NCBI RefSeq assembly: GCF_023015695.1
Contig: NZ_JALKAS010000001.1
Location: 930,001 to 994,000, forward strand
Origin: Jannaschia sp. S6380
GTDB taxonomy: Bacteria > Pseudomonadota > Alphaproteobacteria > Rhodobacterales > Rhodobacteraceae
Reading direction: 5' to 3'
DNA: 64,000 nt
Below, piece by piece: positions 51,433 through 61,142 of the stretch. A program made the translations under genes and the position numbers. Every line of letters starts with the position of its first letter. Positions within the stretch are counted from its first letter, which is position 1. The notes under the pieces were generated by a model. That model did not search any database, had not been told where the DNA came from, and saw only the letters and a list, made by a program, of their open reading frames with translations.

Positions 51433-52812
51433 CTAATCGGCCAGCCGGCCCAGGATCCGCGCCCAGCTGCGGATGCCTTTCCGAAAGCTTTCGACGTCGT
51501 ATTTCTCGTTGGGCGAATGGATCTGGTCATCGTCCTTCGCGAACCCCGTCAGAAGCGACTCCATCCCCAGCACCGACTGGAAATACCCCGCGATCGGGAT
51601 CGAGCCGCCCCCGCCGACGAAGGTCGCCTGCTGGCCCCACTCCTCGGTCAGTGCGGCCTGCGCGGCGGCGAAGACGGGTCCGTCCACCGACATGGCGGAG
51701 GCCGGCCCCGCGCCGTGGCCCTGAAACGTCACGTGGCAATCGGGCGGCATCTGCGCGATCACCCAGTCGCGGAACGCCTCGCGCAGGCGCAGCGGGTCCT
51801 GCCCGCCGACCAGCCGAAAGCTGACCTTGGCGTGTGCCTTCGACGGCAGGACGGTCTTGAACCCCTTGCCGGTATAGCCCGACCAGATGCCGTTGATCTC
51901 GGCCGTGGGGCGCGACCACAGCATCTCCAGCCCGCTGCGGCCGCGCTCGCCGGCGGCGTGGCTCAGCCCGACCTCACCCAGGAACGCCTCGGTCGAAAAG
52001 CCCAGATCGTCCCATCCGGCCTTCACGTCGTCCGGCAACTCACCCACGCCGTCATAGAATCCGGGAACCTGGACCCGGCCCTGGTCGTCATGCAACCGGC
52101 CCAGGATCCGCGTCAGCACGCGCGCGGGGTTCATCGCTGGGCCGCCGTATTGCCCGGAGTGGAGGTCGCGGTCCGGCCCCTCGATCGTCAGTTCCTCGCC
52201 CAGCAACCCGCGCAGCGTCGTCACGATGGCGGGGATCCGGTCGTCATGCAGGCCCGTGTCGCAAATCAGCGCGATCTCGGCCTTCAGCTCCTCCCGGTTG
52301 GCTTCCAGGAACGGGACGAGAGAGGGGGAGCCCGACTCCTCCTCGCCCTCGAACAGCACGCTGATCCGGCAGGGCAGCGCGCCGGTCTCGTCCTTCCAGG
52401 CGCGGCAGGCTTCCAGGAATGTCATCAGCTGGCCCTTGTCGTCGGACGCGCCCCGCGCCCGGATGACGGCACCGCGGGGGGTCTGATCGATCGCGGGGTC
52501 GAACGGATCGCGGTTCCACAGGCGGCGCGGGTCGACCGGCTGCACGTCGTAATGGCCGTAGAAGAGCACGTGCCGCGCGCCCGCGCCGCCATGCGCCACG
52601 ACCATCGGATGGCCGGGCGTCGCGCGCTTGGACGCATCGAAGCCCAGATGCGTCAGCTCGGCCACGAGCCAGTCCGCCGCCGTCTCGCAATCGTCGGCAT
52701 GGGCCGGATCGGTCGAGATCGACGGGATGCGCAGCAATTCCATCAGCCGGTCGAGCGCGCGGCCCTGTCCGGCGTCGATACGGTCGAGGATGGCGTCGAT
52801 GGGATGGGACAT
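51433..52812 (-). CDS. M20-family dipeptidase
   Basis: 459-residue zinc peptidase. Metal and catalytic motifs are LFYGHYDVQPVDP, ARGASDDKGQLMTFL, and VLFEGEEESGSPSL, the Glu-Glu pair being the catalytic base and ligand. The lid domain contains DLHSGQYGGPAMNPA and the last ligand His is in DDQIHSPNEKYD. It probably hydrolyses cytosolic dipeptides. The start MSHPIDAILDRID is downstream of a longer unused open frame. Confidence 0.95.
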   Translation of the reverse strand: MSHPIDAILDRIDAGQGRALDRLMELLRIPSISTDPAHADDCETAADWLVAELTHLGFDASKRATPGHPMVVAHGGAGARHVLFYGHYDVQPVDPRRLWNRDPFDPAIDQTPRGAVIRARGASDDKGQLMTFLEACRAWKDETGALPCRISVLFEGEEESGSPSLVPFLEANREELKAEIALICDTGLHDDRIPAIVTTLRGLLGEELTIEGPDRDLHSGQYGGPAMNPARVLTRILGRLHDDQGRVQVPGFYDGVGELPDDVKAGWDDLGFSTEAFLGEVGLSHAAGERGRSGLEMLWSRPTAEINGIWSGYTGKGFKTVLPSKAHAKVSFRLVGGQDPLRLREAFRDWVIAQMPPDCHVTFQGHGAGPASAMSVDGPVFAAAQAALTEEWGQQATFVGGGGSIPIAGYFQSVLGMESLLTGFAKDDDQIHSPNEKYDVESFRKGIRSWARILGRLAD

Positions 52813-52926
52813 GGGGCCTCCGGTGCGGACATGGGGTGATGCGCAGGTTGATCCGCCGCGCCAAGGCTGTCCAGTCCCGGACGGACCCGCTAAAAGCGGA
52901 CGAACGCCCCTTGACGGAGATCGAAG

Positions 52927-53508
52927 ATGATCCGCCCCGCCCTCCTCGCGCTGTCCCTTGCCCTGCTCGCGCCCCTGCAGGCCACTGCGCAGGCCGTCCC
53001 CGATCAGGCCACAGCCAGGCAGGCGCTGTTCGAGACGCGGAGCGCACAGATCGTGGTGCAGCGCCATCCGTTCCTGTCCGAGATCGACCTGGCCGCGCTG
53101 CAGGAAATGCCGAAGGTCGCGCAGTTGAAGTACTACGGCGCGCTGGCCGCCGCGCCCGACGCGGGTTTCCAGTCGGAGACGACGCGCGGCGCCTTCAACT
53201 TCCATTCCATCGACGCGGCCCGCGCCGCCGCCGTCGCCGGCTGCGACGCCGCGCGCCGGGGCGGCCGGCCTTGCGTCGTGGTGGCCGACATCCTGCCCCG
53301 CCGCTATGCGCCCGGGCGGCCCCTGACGCTGAGCCAGGATGCGTCCGCCACGGTCGTCGGGCGGGGGTTCCGCCGCGCGGGAACGGACGCCACGCTGGCC
53401 ATCTCGCCCACGACGGGCGCATGGGGTCTGGGCGACGGGGCGCAGGCCGCCATCGCCAGCTGCGCGGCGGCGGGCGCGCGCGATTGTGAACTGGCCGTGA
53501 CCCGCTAG
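52927..53508 (+). CDS. Secreted protein of unknown function upstream of hemA
   Basis: 193 residues with a signal peptide (MIRPALLALSLALLAPLQ, cleavage near ATAQA). The mature part has four cysteines (GCDAARRGGRPC and SCAAAGARDC), suggesting two disulfides, and a DUF4189-like segment (DAARAAAVAGCD). Proteins in this position are sometimes labelled as 5-aminolevulinate synthase in databases, apparently from the neighbouring gene, but nothing here supports that activity. GGAGATCGAAG precedes the ATG. Confidence 0.75.
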   Translation: MIRPALLALSLALLAPLQATAQAVPDQATARQALFETRSAQIVVQRHPFLSEIDLAALQEMPKVAQLKYYGALAAAPDAGFQSETTRGAFNFHSIDAARAAAVAGCDAARRGGRPCVVVADILPRRYAPGRPLTLSQDASATVVGRGFRRAGTDATLAISPTTGAWGLGDGAQAAIASCAAAGARDCELAVTR

Positions 53509-53531
53509 GGACGCGACCTGCGCGACAAACT

Positions 53532-53545
53532 GTGATCTGGATCAA
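53532..53545. promoter_or_regulatory. FNR/FnrL-type box upstream of hemA
   Basis: GTGAT-CTGG-ATCAA matches the FNR consensus TTGAT-N4-ATCAA at 9 of 10 positions. It lies 72 bases before the hemA ATG and 15 bases upstream of TAGATG (53561-53566), a possible -10, so it would overlap or abut the -35 region. Confidence 0.65.
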
Positions 53546-53616
53546 TGTGCGCGGGGACGCTAGATGCGACGGATGCGGCAGGCACCGGACTGCCCCCGGG
53601 GGGAGAAGACGAGCAT

Positions 53617-54843
53617 ATGACGGATTACGGAGCGGCCCTGGACCGCGCGATCAGCACCCTGCACGAGGAAGGCCGCTACCGGACCTTCATCGACATCGAG
53701 CGCCGTCGCGGCCAGTTCCCCCACGCCATCTGGACCCGGCCGGACGGGTCTGAGACCGAAATCACCGTCTGGTGCGGTAACGACTACCTGGGCATGGGCC
53801 AGCATCCGGCCGTCCTCGCGGCGATACACGAGGCGGTGGACGCCGCCGGCGCCGGTTCGGGCGGCACGCGCAACATCAGCGGGACCACGATCTATCATAA
53901 GCGGCTGGAGGCGGAGTTGGCCTCGTTGCATGGCAAGGACGCCGCGCTGGTTTTCACCTCCGCCTACATCGCCAATGACGCAACGCTGTCGACGCTGCCC
54001 AAACTGTTCCCGGGCCTCATCATCTATTCCGATGCGCTCAACCACGCTTCCATGATCGAAGGCGTGCGACGCAACGGCGGTGCCAAGCGCATCTTCCGTC
54101 ATAACGACCTGGCCCATCTGCGCGAATTGCTGGCCGCCGACGATCCCGCCGCCCCCAAGCTGATCGCGTTCGAGTCGATCTACTCGATGGACGGCGATTT
54201 CGCCCCGATCGCCGAGATCTGCGACCTGGCCGAGGAGTTCGGCGCGCTGACCTATCTCGACGAGGTCCACGCGGTCGGCATGTACGGCCCCCGCGGCGCC
54301 GGCGTGGCCGAACGCGATCGCTTGATGCACCGCATCGACATCGTCAACGGAACGCTGGCCAAGGCCTACGGCGTGATGGGCGGCTACATCGCCGCAAGCG
54401 CGCGGATGTGCGACGCGGTGCGGTCCTACGCGCCGGGCTTCATCTTCACCACGTCGCTGCCGCCGTCGATCGCGGCGGGTGCGGCGGCCTCGGTCGCGCA
54501 TCTCAAGCGTGACCAGGCGCTGCGCGACCTGCATCAGGAACGGGCCGCGTCGCTCAAGCTGCGGCTCCGCGGGCTGGGCCTGCCCATCATCGACCATGGC
54601 AGCCATATCGTCCCCGTCCACGTGGGCGACCCCGTCAAGTGCAAGATGATCTCGGACCGGCTGCTGTCGGATCACGGGGTCTACGTGCAGCCGATCAACT
54701 TCCCGACCGTCCCGCGGGGGACCGAACGGCTGCGCTTCACGCCCTCGCCGGTTCACACGCCGCCCATGATCGACGCACTGGTCCGCGCGATGGACGATCT
54801 TTGGTCGCATTGTGCGCTGAATCGCGCGCAAGCCGTCGGCTGA
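53617..54843 (+). CDS. hemA: 5-Aminolevulinate synthase
   Basis: 408-residue PLP enzyme that condenses glycine and succinyl-CoA to 5-aminolevulinate, the C4 route to heme and bacteriochlorophyll. Glycine/PLP segments [14 protein letters not shown] and [17 protein letters not shown] are intact, and Lys249 in [15 protein letters not shown] forms the PLP Schiff base. The ATG is preceded by GGGGGGAGAAGACGAG. Upstream lies an FNR-type box, consistent with oxygen-dependent control as known in Rhodobacter. Confidence 0.98.
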   Translation: MTDYGAALDRAISTLHEEGRYRTFIDIERRRGQFPHAIWTRPDGSETEITVWCGNDYLGMGQHPAVLAAIHEAVDAAGAGSGGTRNISGTTIYHKRLEAELASLHGKDAALVFTSAYIANDATLSTLPKLFPGLIIYSDALNHASMIEGVRRNGGAKRIFRHNDLAHLRELLAADDPAAPKLIAFESIYSMDGDFAPIAEICDLAEEFGALTYLDEVHAVGMYGPRGAGVAERDRLMHRIDIVNGTLAKAYGVMGGYIAASARMCDAVRSYAPGFIFTTSLPPSIAAGAAASVAHLKRDQALRDLHQERAASLKLRLRGLGLPIIDHGSHIVPVHVGDPVKCKMISDRLLSDHGVYVQPINFPTVPRGTERLRFTPSPVHTPPMIDALVRAMDDLWSHCALNRAQAVG

Positions 54844-54856
54844 GACTTGACGTGCA

Positions 54857-54885
54857 TTGTCCGTGACATGCTGCTAGTCTAGCTA
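54857..54885 (+). promoter_or_regulatory. Putative rodZ promoter
   Basis: TTGTCC (54857-54862), 17 bases, then TAGCTA (54880-54885). It lies in the 138-base gap after hemA, about 97 bases before rodZ. Confidence 0.35.
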
Positions 54886-54981
54886 TGGCAGCAGAGTACC
54901 GATGGGGAGTCGGGGCTCGGATCATAGGCGGAAACGCGCACGAGAACGAGGCGCGTCCACAGATTGCGGGGCAGGCCCATC

Positions 54982-56316
54982 ATGTTCGGCCGGAAAGCGA
55001 AGTTCCTTTCGAAGGCAGAGACCCCGGAAAGGGGTTACGACAGTTTCCCCATGCGGCTCGGCGACGAGATGCGGGGCGAGCGGGCGACGCTCGGCAAGTC
55101 GCTCATGGACGTTCAGCGGGAGTTGCGGATCAAGGCGAGCTATATCGCCGCGATCGAGAACGCGGATCTCTCGGCCTTTGACTCGCTGTCTTTCGTGGCC
55201 GGCTATGTGCGCAGCTACGCGCGTTATCTCGACATGGACCCCGAAACCGTCTTCGCCCGCTTCTGCGAAGAGTCGGGCTTCGGCGGGTTCTCGGCGCTCA
55301 AGCCGATGGAGTCCGAGGTCGCGCGCCGTGCGGCGATCTTCGATCAGCCGATCTCGGCCAAGAAATTCGGGCGCAAGTCCAAGGGTCCGCAGCCGGTCCT
55401 CGTGCCCAAGGCGGTCGACCCGATCCTGGGCGCCAGCAACCCGTTTGCCAACAAGGCCACGCCGGTCTTCGCCGGCTTCGAACCCGGCGCGCTGGGGTCG
55501 CTGGCGGTACTGGCGCTGCTCGTGGGCGGGCTGGGCTATGGCGGCTGGACCGTCGTGAAGGAAATCCAGCGCGTTCAGGTCGCGCCGGTCGAACAGGCCC
55601 CCGAACTGATCGCCGAGCTTGATCCGCTTGCGCCGCAGAACCCCGTCCTCGCCTCGCCCGAGGAGAACGGAGTCCAGTCGCCCACGCAGGACGCGCTGGC
55701 GCGGCTGTATCGGCCGCAGGCCCTCGATGCGCCCATCCTGACCGCGCGCGACGCGCCGATTTCGACCATCGCGCCGGGCACCGTCGGCGCCCTCGCCACG
55801 GTCGAGCCGTCGGGCCTGCAGGGCCCGGATGCCACGCTGATCGCGGCGTCGGTGGCCAATTCGGTCGACCTCGCGCTGGCCGATGCGCTGGGCGAGCCGG
55901 ACGCGTCCGACACCCCCGCCACGCCCCCCCGCGTTCTGGCCGAGGAGCCGGAGGCCGTGGTGCTGGTCGCCGTGCGTGCCGCCTGGGTCCGTGTGAAATC
56001 GGCCGAAGGCGATACGCTTTTCGAGAAGATCCTGGAGCCGGGCGAGACCTACGAGGTGCCGATCGCCGAAGCGCCCGCGACCTTGCGGACAGGCAATTCC
56101 GGCGCGGTCTACCTGTCCGTCGACGGCAACACCTACGGTCCCGTCGCGCCGGGCGTGCAGGTCGCGTCGAACATTCCGCTGACGGCAGAAGCCGTGCGCG
56201 CGGATTTCGCCATCGCCGACCTGGATGGCGACAGCGATTTGGCCCGCGTGGTGGCCGAGTTGGGCGCGACGCCGGAACTGCCCGGCGACGAAATTCCCGC
56301 GCCGCCGATCGAATAG
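54982..56316 (+). CDS. rodZ: RodZ-like helix-turn-helix membrane protein
   Basis: 444 residues from ATG 54982. The N-terminal HTH_25 domain reads [20 protein letters not shown] to [18 protein letters not shown]. One membrane helix lies near 178-194 ([18 protein letters not shown]), then a long Pro/Ala-rich linker and a C-terminal DUF4115 beta domain ([20 protein letters not shown]). RodZ links MreB to the cell-wall elongation machinery. The TTG frame upstream is not favoured. It precedes ispG, an order common in this group. Confidence 0.92.
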   Translation: MFGRKAKFLSKAETPERGYDSFPMRLGDEMRGERATLGKSLMDVQRELRIKASYIAAIENADLSAFDSLSFVAGYVRSYARYLDMDPETVFARFCEESGFGGFSALKPMESEVARRAAIFDQPISAKKFGRKSKGPQPVLVPKAVDPILGASNPFANKATPVFAGFEPGALGSLAVLALLVGGLGYGGWTVVKEIQRVQVAPVEQAPELIAELDPLAPQNPVLASPEENGVQSPTQDALARLYRPQALDAPILTARDAPISTIAPGTVGALATVEPSGLQGPDATLIAASVANSVDLALADALGEPDASDTPATPPRVLAEEPEAVVLVAVRAAWVRVKSAEGDTLFEKILEPGETYEVPIAEAPATLRTGNSGAVYLSVDGNTYGPVAPGVQVASNIPLTAEAVRADFAIADLDGDSDLARVVAELGATPELPGDEIPAPPIE

Positions 56317-56332
56317 GCGCCTCACCGCGCGG

Positions 56333-56361
56333 TTGCGCCCCGCGCGCCGCGGCCCTAGCTG
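56333..56361 (+). promoter_or_regulatory. Putative ispG promoter
   Basis: TTGCGC (56333-56338), 17 bases, then TAGCTG (56356-56361), placing the start of transcription about 22 bases before the ispG ATG. Confidence 0.45.
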
Positions 56362-56389
56362 TCAGGCGAACCCGATCCGAAGGTCTCGC

Positions 56390-57529
56390 ATGTCCGACGC
56401 GCTCCATTCCATCCGTCCATGGCGGCAGATCGACCGGCGCGTCAGCCGCCGGATCATGGTGGGCGACGTCCCCGTGGGCGGAGGTGCCCCGATCACCGTC
56501 CAGACGATGACGAACACGCTGACCACCGACGTGGCCGCCACGGTGGCGCAGGTCCAGGCCGCGGCCGAGGCGGGTGCCGACATCGTCCGCATCTCCGTTC
56601 CCGACGAGGCGTCGTCGAAGGCCCTGCGCGAGATCGTGAACGAAAGCCCCGTCCCCATCGTGGCCGACATTCACTTCCACTACCGCCGCGGGATCGAGGC
56701 GGCGGCGGCAGGTGCGGCCTGCCTGCGGATCAATCCGGGCAATATCGGCAGCCCCGACCGCGTGCGCGAGGTGATCGCCGCGGCCCGTGATCACGGCTGC
56801 TCCATCCGCATCGGCGTCAATGCCGGTTCGCTGGAAAAGCACCTGCTGGAGAAATACGGAGAGCCCTGCCCCGACGCCATGATCGAGAGCGGCTTGGATC
56901 ATATCCGCATCCTCGAGGACAACGACTTCCGCGAATACAAGATAAGCTGCAAGGCGTCCGACGTCTTCATGGCCGCCGCCGCCTATCAGGGCCTGGCCGA
57001 GCAGACCGACGCGCCGATCCATCTCGGCATCACCGAGGCGGGCGGGCTGACCTCCGGGACGATCAAGTCGGCCATCGGTCTTGGCAACCTTCTGTGGATG
57101 GGCATTGGCGACACGATCCGCGTGTCCCTCTCGGCCGATCCGGTCGAGGAGGTGAAGGTCGGCTACGAGATCCTTAAATCGCTGGGCCTGCGGCATCGGG
57201 GGGTCAACATCATCAGCTGCCCCAGTTGCGCGCGGCAGGGGTTCGACGTCATCAAGACGGTCGAGGCGCTGGAGAAGCGGCTGGAACACATCAAGACGCC
57301 CATGTCCCTGTCTATCATCGGATGCGTGGTGAACGGCCCGGGCGAGGCGCTGATGACCGATGTCGGCTTCACCGGCGGCGGCAGCGGGTCCGGCATGGTC
57401 TATTTGGCGGGCAAGCAGTCGCATAAGCTGTCGAACGCACAGATGATCGACCATATCGTCGAACAGGTCGAAAAGCGCGCCGCGGCGATCGAAGCCGAGA
57501 CCGTGGCTACCGGCCAAGCCGCCGAATGA
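56390..57529 (+). CDS. ispG: (E)-4-hydroxy-3-methylbut-2-enyl-diphosphate synthase
   Basis: 379-residue [4Fe-4S] enzyme of the MEP isoprenoid pathway. The TIM-barrel half contains [18 protein letters not shown] and [10 protein letters not shown]; the cluster cysteines are in [12 protein letters not shown] and [13 protein letters not shown]. The start [17 protein letters not shown] is used although the frame is open into rodZ. Family length is normal. The C-terminus overlaps nothing; egtD starts convergently. Confidence 0.98.
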   Translation: MSDALHSIRPWRQIDRRVSRRIMVGDVPVGGGAPITVQTMTNTLTTDVAATVAQVQAAAEAGADIVRISVPDEASSKALREIVNESPVPIVADIHFHYRRGIEAAAAGAACLRINPGNIGSPDRVREVIAAARDHGCSIRIGVNAGSLEKHLLEKYGEPCPDAMIESGLDHIRILEDNDFREYKISCKASDVFMAAAAYQGLAEQTDAPIHLGITEAGGLTSGTIKSAIGLGNLLWMGIGDTIRVSLSADPVEEVKVGYEILKSLGLRHRGVNIISCPSCARQGFDVIKTVEALEKRLEHIKTPMSLSIIGCVVNGPGEALMTDVGFTGGGSGSGMVYLAGKQSHKLSNAQMIDHIVEQVEKRAAAIEAETVATGQAAE

Positions 57530-57530
57530 C

Positions 57531-58451
57531 CTAGCGCGGCCGCAGGATCGCGACCGCGAACCGCTCGCGGTCGTCGGTCAGCATCCGCTCCACCCGCCAA
57601 CCGGACTGCCCGGCCAGATGCGACAGGGATGCGGTCGTGTACTTGCGACAGCTTTCGGTGTGGATCGTCTCGCCCTTCGCGAACCGGATTTTCGTTCCGC
57701 CAAGCCTGACCCCCTGGTCGCACCGCGACACCAGATGCATCTCGATCCGATTCCGGTCGGCCTTCCAGCGGGCCTCGTGCCGGAACGCCGGCAGGTCGAA
57801 ATCCGCATGAACTTCGGCGTTCAACCGACTGAGAATGTTCAGGTTGAATGCCGCCGTCACCCCTTGGGCATCGTCATAGGCCGCGATCAGTTCCGCCGGG
57901 TCCTTGACCAGATCGACGCCGAGGACGAAGGCACGGATGTCGGACCACCCCGCCGCGCCGCGAAGCAGGGCGACCGCTTGCTCCTCGCCTAGGTTGCCAA
58001 TGGTGGAGCCGGGGAAGAACCCGACCTTCGCCAGACCGTCGACCGCCACCGGCAGGTCGAGCGGGCGGGTGAAATCGCCCACGACCGGGTGGACGGCAAG
58101 CGCCGGATAGCGGCGGCGCAGGTCGTCGGCCGTCGCGTGCAGGAACTCGGCCGAGATATCCATCGGAACATAGGCGCCAAAGTGACCGCCCGCATCCAGA
58201 AGGATCCGCGTCTTGACGCTGGCGCCCGACCCAAGCTCCACCAAGGCGCCACCGGGCGGGACGAGGCCCGCCAGGTCGGCGGCGTTGTCCCGCAGGATGG
58301 CCGCCTCGGTCCGGGTGGGGTAGTATTCGGGCAGTTCGGTGATCCGCTCGAACAGGTCACTGCCGCGCTGGTCGTAGAACCATTTGGGCGGCAACGACTT
58401 GTCCGGCGCCGAAAGCCCGGCGAGCGCGTCCTTCAACAGATCGGCATTCAC
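57531..58451 (-). CDS. egtD: L-histidine N-alpha-methyltransferase EgtD
   Basis: 306 residues. It trimethylates the histidine amino group to hercynine, first step of ergothioneine synthesis. The SAM-binding motif is ALVELGSGASVKTRILL, and the N-terminal PPKWFYDQRGSDLFERITEL with YYPTRTEAAIL is the family signature. The catalytic and His-binding region PGSTIGNLGEE is intact. It lies four bases after egtB and is surely co-transcribed. Confidence 0.97.
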   Translation of the reverse strand: MNADLLKDALAGLSAPDKSLPPKWFYDQRGSDLFERITELPEYYPTRTEAAILRDNAADLAGLVPPGGALVELGSGASVKTRILLDAGGHFGAYVPMDISAEFLHATADDLRRRYPALAVHPVVGDFTRPLDLPVAVDGLAKVGFFPGSTIGNLGEEQAVALLRGAAGWSDIRAFVLGVDLVKDPAELIAAYDDAQGVTAAFNLNILSRLNAEVHADFDLPAFRHEARWKADRNRIEMHLVSRCDQGVRLGGTKIRFAKGETIHTESCRKYTTASLSHLAGQSGWRVERMLTDDRERFAVAILRPR

Positions 58452-58455
58452 GCGG

Positions 58456-59724
58456 TCAGACGTCCCGCGCGAGCCGGAGGCCCATCATCTGCCACCGCTG
58501 ATGCGGATAGAAGAACGTCCGGTATGTCGCCCGCATCTGCCCCCGCGCGGTTGCGCAGGACCCGCCACGCAGGACGATCTGGTTGACCATGAACTTGCCG
58601 TTGTATTCGCCCAAGGCCCCTTCGGGCGGCCGGAAACCCGGATAGGGCGTAAAGGGCGACGCGGTCCATTCCCAGACATCGCCCCAGATGCCGGGCCCCG
58701 GCATCGGCCGCAGCTGTCCGTCATCCAGGAAATTTCCCGCGATCGGGACATCGCGGAACGCCACCTCGTGCTCGGCCTCCGTGGGCAGGCGCGCGCCCCG
58801 GTCCCATCGGGCGTCGGCCCAGCGGGCGAAGGCCGCCGCCTCATGATAGCTGACATGCACCACGGGGGCGTCCAGCGCGACCGGCTGCGGCCCGCGCAGG
58901 GTATAGGTCCACCAGTCACCGTCCTGACGCCACCAATAGAGGGGGTGCGCCCAATCTTCGCGCGTGGCGATGGCGTGGCCCTCCATGAACCAGTGCCGGG
59001 GGTCGGAATAACCGCCATCCTCCATGAAGGCGATCCAGTCGCGGTTGGTGACGGGCCTGTCCGCAATCTCATAGGGGTCCAGATGGATGCGGTGGCGGGC
59101 GCCTTCGCAATCATAGGCGAAGCCGGGGCCGTCATGGCCGATCCAGACGGATCCCCCCTCGTGCCGGGTGAAGGTCAGCGGCACCTCCGCAGTGACCGGC
59201 AAGGGGGCCGGGTCGCGATAGATCGGCATCAGCGGGTTGAAGGACAGGCCGTGCAGCAGGTCGGTTACGAGCAGTTCCTGATGCTGCATTTCATGGTGAC
59301 AACCCAGTTCGACCAGACCCGCGATCCCTTCCCGATCGTCGCGTCCGCCGTCCAGAAGGTCCGCCAGGGCCGCGTCCACGTGCCGACGGTAGGCCGCGAC
59401 CTCGGCGCAGTCCGGGCGCGAGATCATGCCCCGCCGGTCGCGTGCATGACGCGGACCGGCCTGGGTGTAGTAGCTGTTGAATAGGAACGCGAAACGGTCG
59501 TCGGGCGATGCGTAGTCCGGCTTGTGCGGCTTCAGGATGAACTCCTCGAAGAACCAGGTCGTGTGCGCCAGGTGCCATTTGACGGGCGAGGCGTCCTCCA
59601 TCGACTGGAGCATCATGTCCTCGGGGCGCAGCGGCGCGGCCAATCGGTCCGTGCGCGCGCGTGTGGCCTGGAACAGCGAGAGCGCCTCGGGCGGTGCGAG
59701 CGGGGCCGGTGCGTGCTGCGGCAT
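58456..59724 (-). CDS. egtB: Ergothioneine biosynthesis sulfoxide synthase EgtB
   Basis: 422-residue non-heme iron enzyme that joins a thiol substrate to hercynine with O2. The DinB-like N-terminal domain supplies the iron ligands His51 (VKWHLAHTTWFFEE) and His144/His148 (HHEMQHQE). The C-terminal FGE-sulfatase/C-type lectin domain has NRDWIAFMEDGGY and VWEWTASPF. No egtA, egtC or egtE is nearby, so the thiol donor (gamma-glutamylcysteine or cysteine) is unresolved. TAGGTT on the minus strand (59766-59761) is a likely -10. Confidence 0.96.
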   Translation of the reverse strand: MPQHAPAPLAPPEALSLFQATRARTDRLAAPLRPEDMMLQSMEDASPVKWHLAHTTWFFEEFILKPHKPDYASPDDRFAFLFNSYYTQAGPRHARDRRGMISRPDCAEVAAYRRHVDAALADLLDGGRDDREGIAGLVELGCHHEMQHQELLVTDLLHGLSFNPLMPIYRDPAPLPVTAEVPLTFTRHEGGSVWIGHDGPGFAYDCEGARHRIHLDPYEIADRPVTNRDWIAFMEDGGYSDPRHWFMEGHAIATREDWAHPLYWWRQDGDWWTYTLRGPQPVALDAPVVHVSYHEAAAFARWADARWDRGARLPTEAEHEVAFRDVPIAGNFLDDGQLRPMPGPGIWGDVWEWTASPFTPYPGFRPPEGALGEYNGKFMVNQIVLRGGSCATARGQMRATYRTFFYPHQRWQMMGLRLARDV

Positions 59725-59822
59725 GTCTGGGCCTTCCTGCTGGCGATGCGTCAGATCACCAACCTAGCCCGGCACCCCCGGTTCCGTCGTCACCGTTGCG
59801 TGACATCCCGCATGTGCGCGGA

Positions 59823-61142
59823 TCAACGCTCGGGCAGCAACCCCTTGGGCGAAAAGCGAAGCACCAGCAAAAGCACCACACCCATCAGCGCAAGACGCGT
59901 GTGCTGCGCAGCCTCCTGCAGGTGATCCTTGAGCCAGAACCCGTCCGGCATGCCCGCCGTCAGATAGGTCATGCCGAGAGGTCCGAAATATTCCACCTGC
60001 ACCCAGAGCCACCAGATCAGGAAACCGCCGAGGACCGAGCCCCAGTTGTTGCCCGACCCGCCCACGATCACCATGACCCAGATCAGGAACGTATAGCGCA
60101 GCGGCTGATAGCTGGTCGGCGTCAACTGGCCATCGAACGTGATCATCATCGCGCCGGCCAGCCCCAGGACGGCCGAGCCCAGGACGAAGATCTGCAGATG
60201 CCGCGCGGTCACGTCCTTCCCCATCGCCTCGGCCGCGACCTCGTTGTCGCGGATGGCGCGCATCATGCGGCCCCAGGGCGAGGTCAGCGCCGCCTGCGTC
60301 AACCAGATCAGCAACAGCAGGACCAAGGCGAAGAAGCCCGCATAGGCCAGCTTGACGGCGATGGTCGATGCCGTGACCGGATCGAAGCCGAACTCGGTTG
60401 CCGCCTCGGTGAAGACTTCGGAGTTCTGAAGGTCGATTTCGTAGGGAACGGGACGCGGCAGGCCGATGACGTTCTTGACGCCCCGAGCCAGCCAATCCTC
60501 GTTCTTCATGACGGCGATGATGATCTCGGCGATGCCCAGCGTGGCGATGGCCAGATAGTCCGACCGCAGGCCCAGCGCCGTCTTGCCGATGATCCACGCC
60601 GCCCCCGCCGCCAGAACCGCGCCGGCCGGCCAGGACAACAGCGTGATCCAGCCGCAATCACGGTAGTCGGCGCAGAAGTTCAGCCCGCCGATATTGCCTG
60701 CGGAAGCGGGGTTCACCGCCTCGACCGCGATCACGCCGGGGTCGAGGATGGCGCGAAAGACGAAGAACCCAACCAGCAGCACCGCTGCCGTAATCCAGCC
60801 ATGGTAGCGTCCGCCCCGGCGCCAGGCGTAGATCGCCGCCGCGACGACCGCGACGCCCGCCAGCAAGCCCAGCACGATGCGCCCGCCCCCGGCCGAGACC
60901 GCCTCGAAATTCGGGGGCATGGACACCAGAACGGCGCCCAGCCCGCCCAATGCGACGAACCCCATGACGCCCACGTTGAAAAGGCCGGCATAGCCCCACT
61001 GGATGTTCACGCCCAGTGCCATGATCGCGCTGATGAGGCCCATGTTGAAGATCGTCAGCGCCAGGTTCCAGGACTGGAACACCCCGGTGGCCACGAACAG
61101 CAGCGCGACCAGCGCAAACAGGAGGACGGCGCGCGTGTTCAT
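59823..61142 (-). CDS. livM: Branched-chain amino acid ABC transporter permease LivM
   Basis: 439 residues, longer than most LivM because of an insertion near residues 95-175 (Arg/Gly-rich loop, an extra helix and a Cys-containing NFCADYRDCGW segment, with two cysteines that may pair). The conserved permease motif is GRMMRAIRDNEVAAEAMGKD, followed by GLAGAMMITFDGQLTPTSYQ. About ten to eleven membrane helices. The ATG overlaps the livH stop (ATGA). Last gene of the liv operon. Confidence 0.94.
   Translation of the reverse strand: MNTRAVLLFALVALLFVATGVFQSWNLALTIFNMGLISAIMALGVNIQWGYAGLFNVGVMGFVALGGLGAVLVSMPPNFEAVSAGGGRIVLGLLAGVAVVAAAIYAWRRGGRYHGWITAAVLLVGFFVFRAILDPGVIAVEAVNPASAGNIGGLNFCADYRDCGWITLLSWPAGAVLAAGAAWIIGKTALGLRSDYLAIATLGIAEIIIAVMKNEDWLARGVKNVIGLPRPVPYEIDLQNSEVFTEAATEFGFDPVTASTIAVKLAYAGFFALVLLLLIWLTQAALTSPWGRMMRAIRDNEVAAEAMGKDVTARHLQIFVLGSAVLGLAGAMMITFDGQLTPTSYQPLRYTFLIWVMVIVGGSGNNWGSVLGGFLIWWLWVQVEYFGPLGMTYLTAGMPDGFWLKDHLQEAAQHTRLALMGVVLLLVLRFSPKGLLPER

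Noticed and set aside
55298..57517. 739-codon minus-strand frame opposite rodZ and ispG
   Set aside because: Overlaps two recognised genes throughout and has the composition of a shadow frame.
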